Of a stretch of 64,000 bases of DNA, positions 17,443-25,695 are shown piece by piece. The notes beneath the pieces were generated by a model. That model ran no database searches. It saw only the letters and a list, made by a program, of their open reading frames with translations, and was not told the origin of the DNA. Within the stretch, counting starts at the first letter, position 1. Every line of letters begins with the position of its first letter. The translations under genes were made by a program, and so were the position numbers. This DNA comes from Gammaproteobacteria bacterium (lineage in GTDB: Bacteria > Pseudomonadota > Gammaproteobacteria > Steroidobacterales > Steroidobacteraceae). The stretch is from assembly GCA_947455595.1 (NCBI GenBank), contig CANGOP010000007.1, forward strand, positions 1 to 64,000, given 5' to 3'.

Positions 17443-18168
17443 ATGGATGCCACATCGTTGGGACCACACATTTCCCGCCGCTTTAACGAGGATCTCGAAA
17501 AGCTGCGGACCCACGTTTTGCAGATGGGCGGTCTGGTCGAAAAGCAGATGTCGGACGCCGTCGTGGCATTGGTGGAGGGTAACGGCGGATTGGCGGACGA
17601 AGTCAGCCGTAACGATCACCGGGTCAATGCGATGGAAGTATCGATCGACGAGGAATGCAGCCGCATCCTCGCGACTCGTTCACCGGCGGCGTCTGATTTG
17701 CGCTTGATTGTCGCCATCATCAAGACCATCACCGACTTGGAGCGCATCGGCGACGAGGCCGAGAAGGTCGGTTACATCGCCGCGCGTCTTGCCGTGATGG
17801 AGCGGCCCACCGACCGGTACCGGGAAATTAAGAATTTGGGTCGTCTGGTTCACCAGATGTTACATGCCGCATTGGACTCATTCGCTCGCCTCGATGCCGA
17901 TGCGGCCCTGAAGATCGTTCAGGACGATCGTGTCATTGATGAGGAATACGAAGCGATTCAGCGTCAATGCATCACGTTCATGATGGAAGATCCGCGCACG
18001 ATTACCCGATCCATCGAGGTGTTGTGGGTGTCACGCGCTCTAGAGCGTATTGGTGACCATGCCAAGAACATTTGTGAGTACGTGGTGTACATGGTGCACG
18101 GGAAAGATATCCGGCACACGGCACACGACGCGCTTACCCGCCAGGTGATGGGGGAGGATCTTCGTTGA
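17443..18168 (+). CDS. phoU: Phosphate-specific transport accessory protein PhoU
   Basis: 241 aa from ATG at 17443, which has a GGAGG ribosome binding site; an upstream TTG is part of the putative -35. Two PhoU repeats of three helices each are visible. The first has the metal-binding signature (R)SPAASDLRLIV..KTITDLERIGDEAEKV, the second the matching VLWVSRALERIGDHAKNICEYVVY. PhoU links PstSCAB to PhoR, silencing the Pho response at high phosphate and limiting Pst uptake. In E. coli it is the last gene of pstSCAB-phoU; here it sits after the pstS terminator with its own promoter, and its stop overlaps the dsbB ATG by one base. Identity is certain. Confidence 0.96.
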   Translation: MDATSLGPHISRRFNEDLEKLRTHVLQMGGLVEKQMSDAVVALVEGNGGLADEVSRNDHRVNAMEVSIDEECSRILATRSPAASDLRLIVAIIKTITDLERIGDEAEKVGYIAARLAVMERPTDRYREIKNLGRLVHQMLHAALDSFARLDADAALKIVQDDRVIDEEYEAIQRQCITFMMEDPRTITRSIEVLWVSRALERIGDHAKNICEYVVYMVHGKDIRHTAHDALTRQVMGEDLR

Positions 18169-18671
18169 TGTTGACCCGCCGCCTAGCCAACGGGTTCGGG
18201 GTCCTCGCGATCATCGGCCTCATGGCCGGTGCACTCGTCTTTGAGCACGTCCTCAAGCTCAACCCGTGCAATATGTGTATGTTGCAGCGGGGCGCGACGT
18301 TGATCTTAGGCGGCGTTTTCCTCATCGCGTTCTTGCACGACGGCGGGCGTGGGTTTGCCAAAGCGTACGGCTTTCTGATCCTGGTCGCGGCGAGTCTTCT
18401 GGTCGCGCTATCAGCCCGTCATGTGTGGATGCAACTTCAACCGCTCGGCAGTCTGGGCTCTTGTGGGGCGGACTTCTGGACGATGATGGGTATGTTGCCG
18501 ATCACAGAGGTGGTCAGCCGAATTGTGAATGGCGGCGGTGACTGTCAGGAAATTGGTTGGTCTCTGTTTGGCATCTCGATTCCTGGCTGGTTGGCTATTT
18601 TTGGCACCGCCATTGGCGCCTTCGGCCTCTGGGCCAACTTGGCGCTGCGACGCTCGGGCGGTAGAGCCTAA
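18168..18671 (+). CDS. dsbB: Disulfide bond formation protein DsbB
   Basis: 167 aa from the ATG that shares one base with the phoU stop. Four hydrophobic segments are spaced as in DsbB. The first periplasmic loop has the redox pair C34-N-M-C37 (NPCNMCMLQR), the second loop has the other pair (GSCGADF and GGDCQEIG). DsbB is an inner-membrane protein that reoxidises periplasmic DsbA and passes electrons to ubiquinone. The C-terminal LFGISIPGWLAIFG matches the family. Coupling to phoU is unusual; there is no dsbA nearby. Its stop is 3 bases from the end of the convergent dapE. Confidence 0.95.
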   Translation: MLTRRLANGFGVLAIIGLMAGALVFEHVLKLNPCNMCMLQRGATLILGGVFLIAFLHDGGRGFAKAYGFLILVAASLLVALSARHVWMQLQPLGSLGSCGADFWTMMGMLPITEVVSRIVNGGGDCQEIGWSLFGISIPGWLAIFGTAIGAFGLWANLALRRSGGRA

Positions 18672-18674
18672 GTT

Positions 18675-19805
18675 TCAACCGGGATCGAGTCGATCGATGA
18701 GCTGCTCGTAAATGCGAGCCAGTTTGTCGACGTCGTTCACATTGACGTGCTCGTCGATCTTGTGGATCGATGCATTCACAACGCCGATTTCAACCACTTC
18801 AGCGCCCATGGGGGCGATGAACCGACCGTCTGACGTGCCACCCGACGTCGATAATTCTGGCGTGATGCCGGTGACCGTTTCGATGGCCTGCGTGACGGCC
18901 TGCGAGAGACGGCCGGGTGGGGTGTAGAACGGCAAGCCAGAAATCTTCCATTCCAGCGTGTAGCGAATTCCATGACGGTCTAGGATTTCGCGCGTCGCAC
19001 TTTGCAGGCTGCCGACCGTCTGCAGCGGGCAGAAGCGAAAGTTGAATCGAACGTTCAGTTCGCCCGGAATCACATTGACACCGGTTCCTGCCTGAATGGT
19101 GGCAACTTGGAACGAGGTCGGTTGGAAGTGCGCGTTACCGTCATCCCAATGATGGCCGCACAGTTCTGCTAATGCGGGCGCAAAGCGGTGGACCGGGTTG
19201 TCGGCGAGGTGCGGATACGCGATGTGTCCTTGGATGCCGTGCACCGTCAGGATGCCGCTCATCGAGCCTCGGCGCCCAATCTTGACGGTATCCCCCAGTA
19301 CGCGGTCACTGGTTGGCTCACCGATCACGCACCAGGTGATCTGTTCGTCAACGCTCATCAAGTGCTCGACCACTTTTTTCGTCCCCTCGATGGAGGGGCC
19401 TTCCTCGTCACTGGTGATCAGGTAAGCCAGTCGGATGCGATGATCCGGTCGACGGGCAACGAACGATTCCGTCGCAGTCACCATGGCGGCCAGCGCGCTT
19501 TTCATATCGGCAGCGCCTCGGCCGTACAGGACGCCGTCGCGAATCGAGGGTTCAAATGGCGGGGTGGTCCATGCCTCCAGTGGGCCGGTAGGAACGACGT
19601 CCGTGTGGCCTGCGAAACACAAGGTCGGCGCGTCGGCCGGCCCTCGGGTAGCCCAAAAGTTCTCGACCGGCCCGAAGGGCAGCGGCGTCACCGTAAATCC
19701 TGCGGCAGCCAGACGCGCGGCCATGACCGATTGGCAACCGGCATCCTCCGGACTGATCGAGGCGCGGCGAATGAGGTCGAGGGTCAGGTCGAGGGTAGGG
19801 GACAT
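18675..19805 (-). CDS. dapE: Succinyl-diaminopimelate desuccinylase DapE
   Basis: 376 aa M20 metallopeptidase. Two-zinc ligands and catalytic residues are recognisable: [48 protein letters not shown] and the C-terminal histidine region; [13 protein letters not shown] is a DapE hallmark. It hydrolyses N-succinyl-LL-diaminopimelate to LL-DAP and succinate in the lysine/peptidoglycan pathway. It is a lone leftward gene lying between dsbB and pstC, while dapD and dapC for the same branch sit just beyond pstB on the same strand. Confidence 0.95.
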   Translation of the reverse strand: MSPTLDLTLDLIRRASISPEDAGCQSVMAARLAAAGFTVTPLPFGPVENFWATRGPADAPTLCFAGHTDVVPTGPLEAWTTPPFEPSIRDGVLYGRGAADMKSALAAMVTATESFVARRPDHRIRLAYLITSDEEGPSIEGTKKVVEHLMSVDEQITWCVIGEPTSDRVLGDTVKIGRRGSMSGILTVHGIQGHIAYPHLADNPVHRFAPALAELCGHHWDDGNAHFQPTSFQVATIQAGTGVNVIPGELNVRFNFRFCPLQTVGSLQSATREILDRHGIRYTLEWKISGLPFYTPPGRLSQAVTQAIETVTGITPELSTSGGTSDGRFIAPMGAEVVEIGVVNASIHKIDEHVNVNDVDKLARIYEQLIDRLDPG

Positions 19806-20049
19806 GGCGTTCTCCGCAGGCGCGTCTTTATACGGCGCCTGACCCCATACGGCAAGCCTGTCCAGGGGATGGCAAACGGGGGTTTTTTTCCGAGCCGGAG
19901 GGTATCAGTAAGCTCATGAATAAAATAAGAAAATAAATCATGAAACAAAAATGTAACAATCCTTCGCGATAATCGGGAGCCGACGCAGACGCGCCTCTTT
20001 GGGGGCTCCGCGTCGAACTTGCACTCCTCCGAAATCAGCCTGGGCGATC
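19806..20049. other. Divergent intergenic region between dapE and pstC
   Basis: 244 bases. It holds the Pho-controlled promoter for pstCAB (separate entry) in an AT-rich block at about 19915-19960, and must hold the leftward dapE promoter, which I could not define. The part after 19974 is GC-rich, with no strong ribosome binding site before the chosen pstC ATG. Confidence 0.4.
19940..19973 (+). promoter_or_regulatory. Candidate Pho box and -10 for pstCAB
   Basis: ATGAAAC (19940-19946) and ATGTAAC (19951-19957), separated by AAAA, have the exact 7-4-7 layout of a PhoB site. GATAAT (19968-19973), a near-perfect -10, follows 10 bases later. This is the best Pho box in the window. Confidence 0.72.
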
Positions 20050-21438
20050 ATGCACAGTTCTACGGTTGTCGTCGTTATCCTGCTGCTCGCGAGCGCGGCC
20101 TATCAGTGGGCCAAGAGCCGCTCAATCAGTTTGGTCGGCGGCACGCGCGGTGTCCGCAACCTCCACTCGCTTCCCGCCTACTACGGCATGTACGTTGCGC
20201 TGTGGTGTGCGCTGCCGGCGCTGGCATTGCTCGGGTTATGGCATTTATTGGGTGACCGGGTTGTTCTGCAGCTCGTACTGGCGCAAATGCCGACGGCCTT
20301 CCAGCAACTGCCCGCAGATCAGGCTGGACTTTTGCTCAATGACATTCGCAATGTCGTCTCCGGCGCAGTCCCGATGGAGACGGCAAGGCCGGAAGTTGTG
20401 ATGGCGGCGCATCATTGGCAGACCCTGAGCGGGCAGAGCAATTTGGCGGGCGGCTTGCTCGCGCTGTGCGTGGCTGTGCTGGTGGGCAGCCTTGCCGTGC
20501 GCTCGATTAAGCCGGATTTACGCGCGCGAAATCGGGTTGAGAGCGCTGCCGAATGGGCCTTGTTGGCCTGTTCCGGTGTTGCGGTGTTGACGACCATCGG
20601 CATCGTCGTATCGGTCTTGTACGAAGCGATCCACTTTTTCCATTTTGTCTCGCCAATCGACTTCCTCTTTGGCACAACCTGGAGTCCGCAGATGGCCATG
20701 CGGGCCGATCAGGTGGGATCCTCGGGCGCATTCGGTGCCGTGCCGCTCTTCACCGGCACCTTGCTGATCGCCAGTATTGCGCTGGTGGTCTCGGTACCGA
20801 TCGGTCTGTTCTCCGCGATCTTTCTCGCAGAATATGCGGCCCGCGGTGTTCGCACGGTCGTGAAGCCGCTGTTGGAAATTTTGGCGGGTATTCCGACGGT
20901 CGTTTACGGCTTTTTCGCTGCGATGACCGTCGGCCCGTTGTTAAGAACGGTGGGTGAGAGTTTCGGCTTGACGGTGGCATCGGAGAGCGCGTTGTCGGCC
21001 GGACTGGTGATGGGCGTGATGATCATCCCGTTTGTCTCCTCACTAGCCGATGACATGATCACGGCGGTGCCCCAGTCATTACGGGATGGCGCCTATGCGC
21101 TCGGGGCTACGCGCTCCGAGACGATTCGAAACGTGGTGCTTCCAGCAGCGTTGCCTGGCATCGTCGGCGGTGTGTTGCTGGCCGCATCGCGTGCGATCGG
21201 TGAAACGATGATCGTCGTCATGGCCGCCGGTTTATCAGCCAATCTCACCGCCAATCCCTTCGAAGCGGTCACCACGGTCACGGTGCAAATTGCGACACTG
21301 TTGGTCGGTGACTCCGAATTCGATAGCCCGAAGACGCTGGCCGCATTCGCGCTGGGGCTCGTGTTGTTCCTGGCGACGCTCGGCCTGAACATCGTGGCAC
21401 TCAAAGTCGTGCGCAAGTATCGAGAACAGTATGACTAA
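20050..21438 (+). CDS. pstC: Phosphate ABC transporter permease PstC (long form)
   Basis: 462 aa from ATG at 20050; an in-frame upstream codon at 19999 adds 17 non-hydrophobic residues and is less likely. The C-terminal 300 residues are a standard PstC: GVVPLFTGTLLIASIAL-like core, the EYAARGVR loop, LAGIPTVVYGFFA and the EAA coupling motif VPQSLRDGAYALGATRSETIRNVVLP. The N-terminal 150 residues add two or three extra membrane segments and a soluble stretch of about 60 residues (the DUF3708-type extension), absent from the 319-aa E. coli protein. It forms the inner-membrane channel with PstA. It overlaps pstA by 8 bases. Confidence 0.92.
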   Translation: MHSSTVVVVILLLASAAYQWAKSRSISLVGGTRGVRNLHSLPAYYGMYVALWCALPALALLGLWHLLGDRVVLQLVLAQMPTAFQQLPADQAGLLLNDIRNVVSGAVPMETARPEVVMAAHHWQTLSGQSNLAGGLLALCVAVLVGSLAVRSIKPDLRARNRVESAAEWALLACSGVAVLTTIGIVVSVLYEAIHFFHFVSPIDFLFGTTWSPQMAMRADQVGSSGAFGAVPLFTGTLLIASIALVVSVPIGLFSAIFLAEYAARGVRTVVKPLLEILAGIPTVVYGFFAAMTVGPLLRTVGESFGLTVASESALSAGLVMGVMIIPFVSSLADDMITAVPQSLRDGAYALGATRSETIRNVVLPAALPGIVGGVLLAASRAIGETMIVVMAAGLSANLTANPFEAVTTVTVQIATLLVGDSEFDSPKTLAAFALGLVLFLATLGLNIVALKVVRKYREQYD

Positions 21439-22732
21439 GACTGCCATGGCAATGACCACGACTCAGGCGCGTGTTGCGGCGTCTTTACGCCGTCGGTATG
21501 CCGCGGAGATGCGGTTTCGTGCCTATGGAATCCTCGCGATCTGCATTGGCCTTGCGTTTGTCGCTTTCCTTTTCACGTCGATCATTTCAAAAGGCTATAC
21601 GTCCTTTCAGCAGACCTATATCGCTTTGGATATCGACTATTCGGCGGAATTGATTGATCCGGAGGGAACTCGCGCTGCGCAGACGCTCCAGGCCGCAGAT
21701 TACGAGGCCGTGATTAAGGCGTCATTGAAAGAGCAGTTTCCCGAGGTCGAAGGCCGTGCCTCACTGCGGCACTTGTACGGCATGATCAGCAATGCCGGTG
21801 AGCAGTTGCTGCGCGACCGCGTGGTCGCAAAACCGTCGCTGATTGGTACGCATGAGCGTGTCTGGCTGCTGGCCGATGATCATGTGGACACGTTCTTTAA
21901 AGGTCAGATCGATCGGAAATTGCCCGAATCGGACCGTCCAATTTCCGATGAAGAGATCGTTTGGGTGGATCAGTGGAAGGCGCAGCACCGAGCGGAGCTG
22001 CGCTTTAATACGGCATTCTTTACGACGGGAGACTCCCGTGAACCGGAGCAGGCGGGTGTGGCCGGTGCCTTGGCCGGCAGTGCGCTGACGCTGCTCGTGA
22101 CCTTGTTGCTGTCATTCCCGATTGGCGTTGCCGCCGCTATCTATCTGGAAGAATTTGCGCCGCGCAATGTGTGGACGGACATCATCGAGGTGAATATCAA
22201 TAACCTCGCGGCAGTCCCGTCGATCGTTTTCGGGTTGCTTGGCCTCGCGATGTTTATCCAGTTCTTTGGGATGCCCCGGTCGGCGCCGCTTGTCGGCGGA
22301 TTGGTGCTGTCTCTCATGACCTTGCCGACGATCATCATCGCCGGCCGCGCGTCGCTAAAAGCAGTCCCTCCCTCCATTCGGGAGGCGGCGCTGGGTATGG
22401 GGGCCTCACGCGTGCAGATGGTTGCCCACCACGTGTTGCCATTGGCCTTGCCGGGTATGTTGACCGGCACGATCATCGGGATGGCACGAGCACTGGGTGA
22501 GAGCGCGCCGTTGCTGATGATCGGGATGGTGGCCTTCATCGTGGACGTGCCGCACAGCTTGTCCGATCCCTCGACGGTGTTGCCGGTGCAGATTTACCTG
22601 TGGGCGCGCAGCCCGGAGCGCGCGTTTGTCGAACGCACCTCTGGCGCCATCATGGTGCTCTTGGGTTTCCTTCTGGTCATGAACGCTGTTGCGGTGATTC
22701 TCCGTAACCGCTTCGAGCGGCGCTGGTCGTAG
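21431..22732 (+). CDS. pstA: Phosphate ABC transporter permease PstA (long form)
   Basis: 433 aa, against 296 in E. coli. Residues about 31-53 are the first membrane segment; residues about 54-205 are a soluble, charged insert on the periplasmic side (DUF3333-type, with [13 protein letters not shown] and [16 protein letters not shown]); the standard permease core begins near 210 with [18 protein letters not shown]. The coupling loop is [19 protein letters not shown]. It pairs with PstC to carry phosphate across the inner membrane. It starts inside the last codons of pstC and ends 16 bases before pstB. Confidence 0.93.
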   Translation: MTKTAMAMTTTQARVAASLRRRYAAEMRFRAYGILAICIGLAFVAFLFTSIISKGYTSFQQTYIALDIDYSAELIDPEGTRAAQTLQAADYEAVIKASLKEQFPEVEGRASLRHLYGMISNAGEQLLRDRVVAKPSLIGTHERVWLLADDHVDTFFKGQIDRKLPESDRPISDEEIVWVDQWKAQHRAELRFNTAFFTTGDSREPEQAGVAGALAGSALTLLVTLLLSFPIGVAAAIYLEEFAPRNVWTDIIEVNINNLAAVPSIVFGLLGLAMFIQFFGMPRSAPLVGGLVLSLMTLPTIIIAGRASLKAVPPSIREAALGMGASRVQMVAHHVLPLALPGMLTGTIIGMARALGESAPLLMIGMVAFIVDVPHSLSDPSTVLPVQIYLWARSPERAFVERTSGAIMVLLGFLLVMNAVAVILRNRFERRWS

Positions 22733-22748
22733 CGCGGAGAACAACGGT

Positions 22749-23627
22749 ATGACAATCGAACAGCACCAGCACGTGACCAACGTCGCTCGTGACGTTGTAT
22801 TTAACGAGTCTGATCATTCGCGGCCAGGAGAGCAGGTGGACACGAAGACAGTCGGTCAGGTGACCGTTGAGGCTCCCGTCATCACGGCGCGGCATGTCAA
22901 TGTGCATTACAGTGAAAAGCACGCCATCAAAGATGTCAGCATCGATGTGGCGCGCAATTCCGTCATCGCGTTCATTGGTCCGTCGGGCTGCGGCAAGTCG
23001 ACATTCTTGCGCTGCATCAACCGGATGAACGATACGATCCCGAATGCGAAGGTGTCCGGTTCCATCCAGCTCGATGGCATCGATATCTATGACCGCAGTC
23101 AGGACATCGTGCAGCTGCGGGCACGGGTCGGTATGGTGTTCCAAAAGCCGAATCCCTTCCCGAAGTCGATTTACGAGAACGTCGCCTACGGGCCGCGCAT
23201 CCATGGGCTAGCGGGGAATCGGGCGGATCTCGATGAGATCGTGCAGACGTCGCTACGCAAAGCGGGATTGTGGGAGGAAGTCAAAGACCGTTTGGACAAC
23301 CCTGGAACGGGGTTGTCGGGTGGTCAGCAGCAGCGTCTTTGCATTGCGCGCGCAATCGCCGTTGACCCTGAGGTCATTCTGATGGACGAGCCGTGCTCGG
23401 CATTGGATCCGATTGCAACCGCGAAGGTTGAGGATCTCATCGATGAATTGCGTGAAAACTACGCGATCGTCATCGTGACCCACAGCATGCAGCAGGCGGC
23501 GCGCGTATCGCAGCGGACGGCCTACTTCCACTTGGGTGATCTGATCGAAGTGGGTCCGACGGAGCAGATCTTCACGAATCCCCGCCACAAGTTGACCGAG
23601 GATTACATTACGGGTCGGTTCGGCTAA
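22749..23627 (+). CDS. pstB: Phosphate ABC transporter ATPase PstB
   Basis: 292 aa, about 35 residues longer at the N-terminus than E. coli PstB; the ATG has a GGAGA ribosome binding site. Walker A is GPSGCGKST, the Q-loop region [24 protein letters not shown] is the PstB hallmark, the signature motif is LSGGQQQR, and Walker [15 protein letters not shown] is followed by the switch histidine in IVTHSMQQA. It powers phosphate import. It is the last gene of pstCAB; phoU is absent here and lies upstream after pstS. A 28-base inverted repeat follows the stop. Confidence 0.96.
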   Translation: MTIEQHQHVTNVARDVVFNESDHSRPGEQVDTKTVGQVTVEAPVITARHVNVHYSEKHAIKDVSIDVARNSVIAFIGPSGCGKSTFLRCINRMNDTIPNAKVSGSIQLDGIDIYDRSQDIVQLRARVGMVFQKPNPFPKSIYENVAYGPRIHGLAGNRADLDEIVQTSLRKAGLWEEVKDRLDNPGTGLSGGQQQRLCIARAIAVDPEVILMDEPCSALDPIATAKVEDLIDELRENYAIVIVTHSMQQAARVSQRTAYFHLGDLIEVGPTEQIFTNPRHKLTEDYITGRFG

Positions 23628-23637
23628 GAAGCAGTTC

Positions 23638-23665
23638 GAGCGGCGGGCACCTCGCGTCGCCGCTC
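23638..23665. terminator. Inverted repeat between convergent pstB and dapD
   Basis: An 8-base perfect stem GAGCGGCG / CGCCGCTC with a 12-base loop sits in the 49-base gap between two convergent genes. There is no T-run on either side, so termination is likely but weak or factor-assisted. Confidence 0.45.
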
Positions 23666-23676
23666 ATCGAAACCGA

Positions 23677-24501
23677 TCAGTCGCGCAGCAGTTCGTTGAT
23701 CGAGGTCTTGGCACGCGTCTGGGCGTCGACCTTCTTGACGATGACGGCAGCGTAGAGTGAATAGCGGCCATCCTTAGACGGTAGGTTACCCGGCACGACC
23801 ACAGCGCCCGCTGGCACGCGTCCGTAGCTGACTTCACCCGTCTCACGGTCGTAGATCTTCGTGCTCGCGCCGATGTAGACACCCATGGAGATGACGGCAC
23901 CGGTTTCGACCACGACGCCTTCCACGATTTCGGATCGCGCGCCGATAAAGCAGTTGTCTTCAATGATCGTCGGGCTGGCCTGCAAGGGTTCGAGGACGCC
24001 ACCGATGCCCACGCCGCCGGAGAGGTGAACGTTCTTGCCGATCTGAGCGCATGAACCGACCGTTGCCCACGTATCCACCATCGTGCCGCTATCGACGTAA
24101 GCGCCAATGTTCACGTAACTCGGCATCAGGACGACGCCTGGTGCGATGTAAGCGCCGCGACGGGCGACGGCCGGGGGGACGATACGGGTGCCGCCGGCCC
24201 GCAGGATGGCCTCTTCTTGCCCGGTGTACTTCAGTGGAACCTTGTCGAACCAACGCGTGGGATCGCTGCCCATCAGTTGGTTGTCGTGTGTGCGGAAGTA
24301 CAAGAGCACTGACTTCTTCAGCCACTCATGGACCGTCCACTGACCGGATTCGCTGCGACTGGCCACGCGCGCGTGGCCCTTGTCGAGCAGTTCCAGCGAC
24401 GCTTCGGTCGCTTGCACCAGTTCAGCGGGTGCGTTGGTAGGCGAGATATCGCCGCGGACTTCCCAGAAACCTTCGATCGTGCTCTGCAATGCGTGGGTCA
24501 T
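23677..24501 (-). CDS. dapD: 2,3,4,5-tetrahydropyridine-2,6-dicarboxylate N-succinyltransferase DapD
   Basis: 274 aa from the ATG at 24501, matching E. coli DapD (274 aa); an in-frame upstream codon at 24552 lies inside dapC and is rejected. N-terminal helical domain, then a left-handed beta-helix of hexapeptide repeats ([61 protein letters not shown]). It transfers succinyl from succinyl-CoA to tetrahydrodipicolinate, the first committed step of the succinylase branch. It overlaps dapC, the next pathway enzyme, by 4 bases and ends the map-glnD-dapC-dapD operon. Confidence 0.97.
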   Translation of the reverse strand: MTHALQSTIEGFWEVRGDISPTNAPAELVQATEASLELLDKGHARVASRSESGQWTVHEWLKKSVLLYFRTHDNQLMGSDPTRWFDKVPLKYTGQEEAILRAGGTRIVPPAVARRGAYIAPGVVLMPSYVNIGAYVDSGTMVDTWATVGSCAQIGKNVHLSGGVGIGGVLEPLQASPTIIEDNCFIGARSEIVEGVVVETGAVISMGVYIGASTKIYDRETGEVSYGRVPAGAVVVPGNLPSKDGRYSLYAAVIVKKVDAQTRAKTSINELLRD

Positions 24502-25694
24502 GAGTTTCTCGATTCGATAAAACGACGAATTCGGTGGGCTGCCTCGATGCAATCGGGCAACGGTGCGACGAGCGACATGCGGACCCGACCGGCACCCGGG
24601 TTGCCTTTGCCGGCATCGCGGCCAAGGTAGGAGCCCGGCAGCACGATGACGTTCTCGGTCGCGTAGAGGTCTCGCGCAAATTGCTCGTCATCTGCGGCGA
24701 CATCGGGCCAGAGGTAAAAGCTTGCTGCGGGCGCCTCGACGGATAACACCGGCGCGAGGATCGGCAGAACGGCGTCAAATTTCTCGCGATACAGCGCTCG
24801 ATTCGCTGCGGCGTGCGCATCATCATCCCAGGCCACGATGCTGGCATTCTGGACGTGCACGGGTAGGGCACAGCCATGATAGGTGCGATAGAGCCTGAAG
24901 GCTTCCAGGATGGCCGGATCACCGGCGACAAAACCAGAGCGCAATCCCGGCACGCTGGAGCGCTTCGAGAGGCTGTGAAAGACGACCGCGCGCTCGAAAC
25001 TCCGGCCTAAGCGTGCGCAAGTGCCGAGCAGTCCGGGCGGTGGATTGGATTCGTCGGCAAAAATATCCCCGTAACACTCATCCGCGGCGATCACGAAGCC
25101 GTACTGATCGGACAGCTTTAAGACCGTCTCCAGATAGGCTTCGTCTGCAACCGCGCCAGTGGGGTTGCCCGGCGAGCACAAGTACAGCAGTCGGCAGCGT
25201 TGCCAGACCTCGGTCGGTACGGCCGACAAGTCGGGCAGAAAACCGGTCTGCGCCGTGGTGTCCAGAAAGACCGGAGTCGCACCGGCCAGCAAGGCCGCGC
25301 CCTCATAGATCTGATAGAACGGGTTGGGCATCGCCACAAGCGCGGCGTCTGCGGGGTCGATCACGCACTGGGCAAACGCAAACAGCGCCTCGCGCGTGCC
25401 ATTGACGGGCAACACCATGCTCGCAGGGTCGATGGCACCTCGCAGGTTGTATCGGCGATCAAGCCAGCGGGCGACGGCGGCTCGAAAGGCGGGTAGGCCG
25501 GCTGTGGCAGGGTAGGTGCCCAGATCAGCGAGTGAACGGACGAGCGCGTCGACAACGATGCCGGGCGCGGCGTGTTTCGGTTCGCCAATGGAGAGCGAAA
25601 TCGGCTTGCGGCTCGCTGGCGGCGTCACGCCACGGTGTAGCTGAGCTAAACGCTCAAAAGGATAGGGCTGCAAGGAGGCTAGGCGCGGATGCAT
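24498..25694 (-). CDS. dapC: Succinyldiaminopimelate transaminase DapC
   Basis: 398 aa from ATG at 25694 ([16 protein letters not shown]); codons further upstream lie within glnD. Fold type I aminotransferase: [49 protein letters not shown], the [10 protein letters not shown] segment and the PLP lysine in [15 protein letters not shown], then RVRMSLVAP. The FERLAQL N-terminus and position beside dapD identify it as DapC rather than ArgD or an aspartate aminotransferase. It converts N-succinyl-2-amino-6-ketopimelate to N-succinyl-LL-DAP with glutamate. It starts one base after the glnD stop and overlaps dapD. Confidence 0.93.
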   Translation of the reverse strand: MHPRLASLQPYPFERLAQLHRGVTPPASRKPISLSIGEPKHAAPGIVVDALVRSLADLGTYPATAGLPAFRAAVARWLDRRYNLRGAIDPASMVLPVNGTREALFAFAQCVIDPADAALVAMPNPFYQIYEGAALLAGATPVFLDTTAQTGFLPDLSAVPTEVWQRCRLLYLCSPGNPTGAVADEAYLETVLKLSDQYGFVIAADECYGDIFADESNPPPGLLGTCARLGRSFERAVVFHSLSKRSSVPGLRSGFVAGDPAILEAFRLYRTYHGCALPVHVQNASIVAWDDDAHAAANRALYREKFDAVLPILAPVLSVEAPAASFYLWPDVAADDEQFARDLYATENVIVLPGSYLGRDAGKGNPGAGRVRMSLVAPLPDCIEAAHRIRRFIESRNS

Positions 25695-25695
25695 T

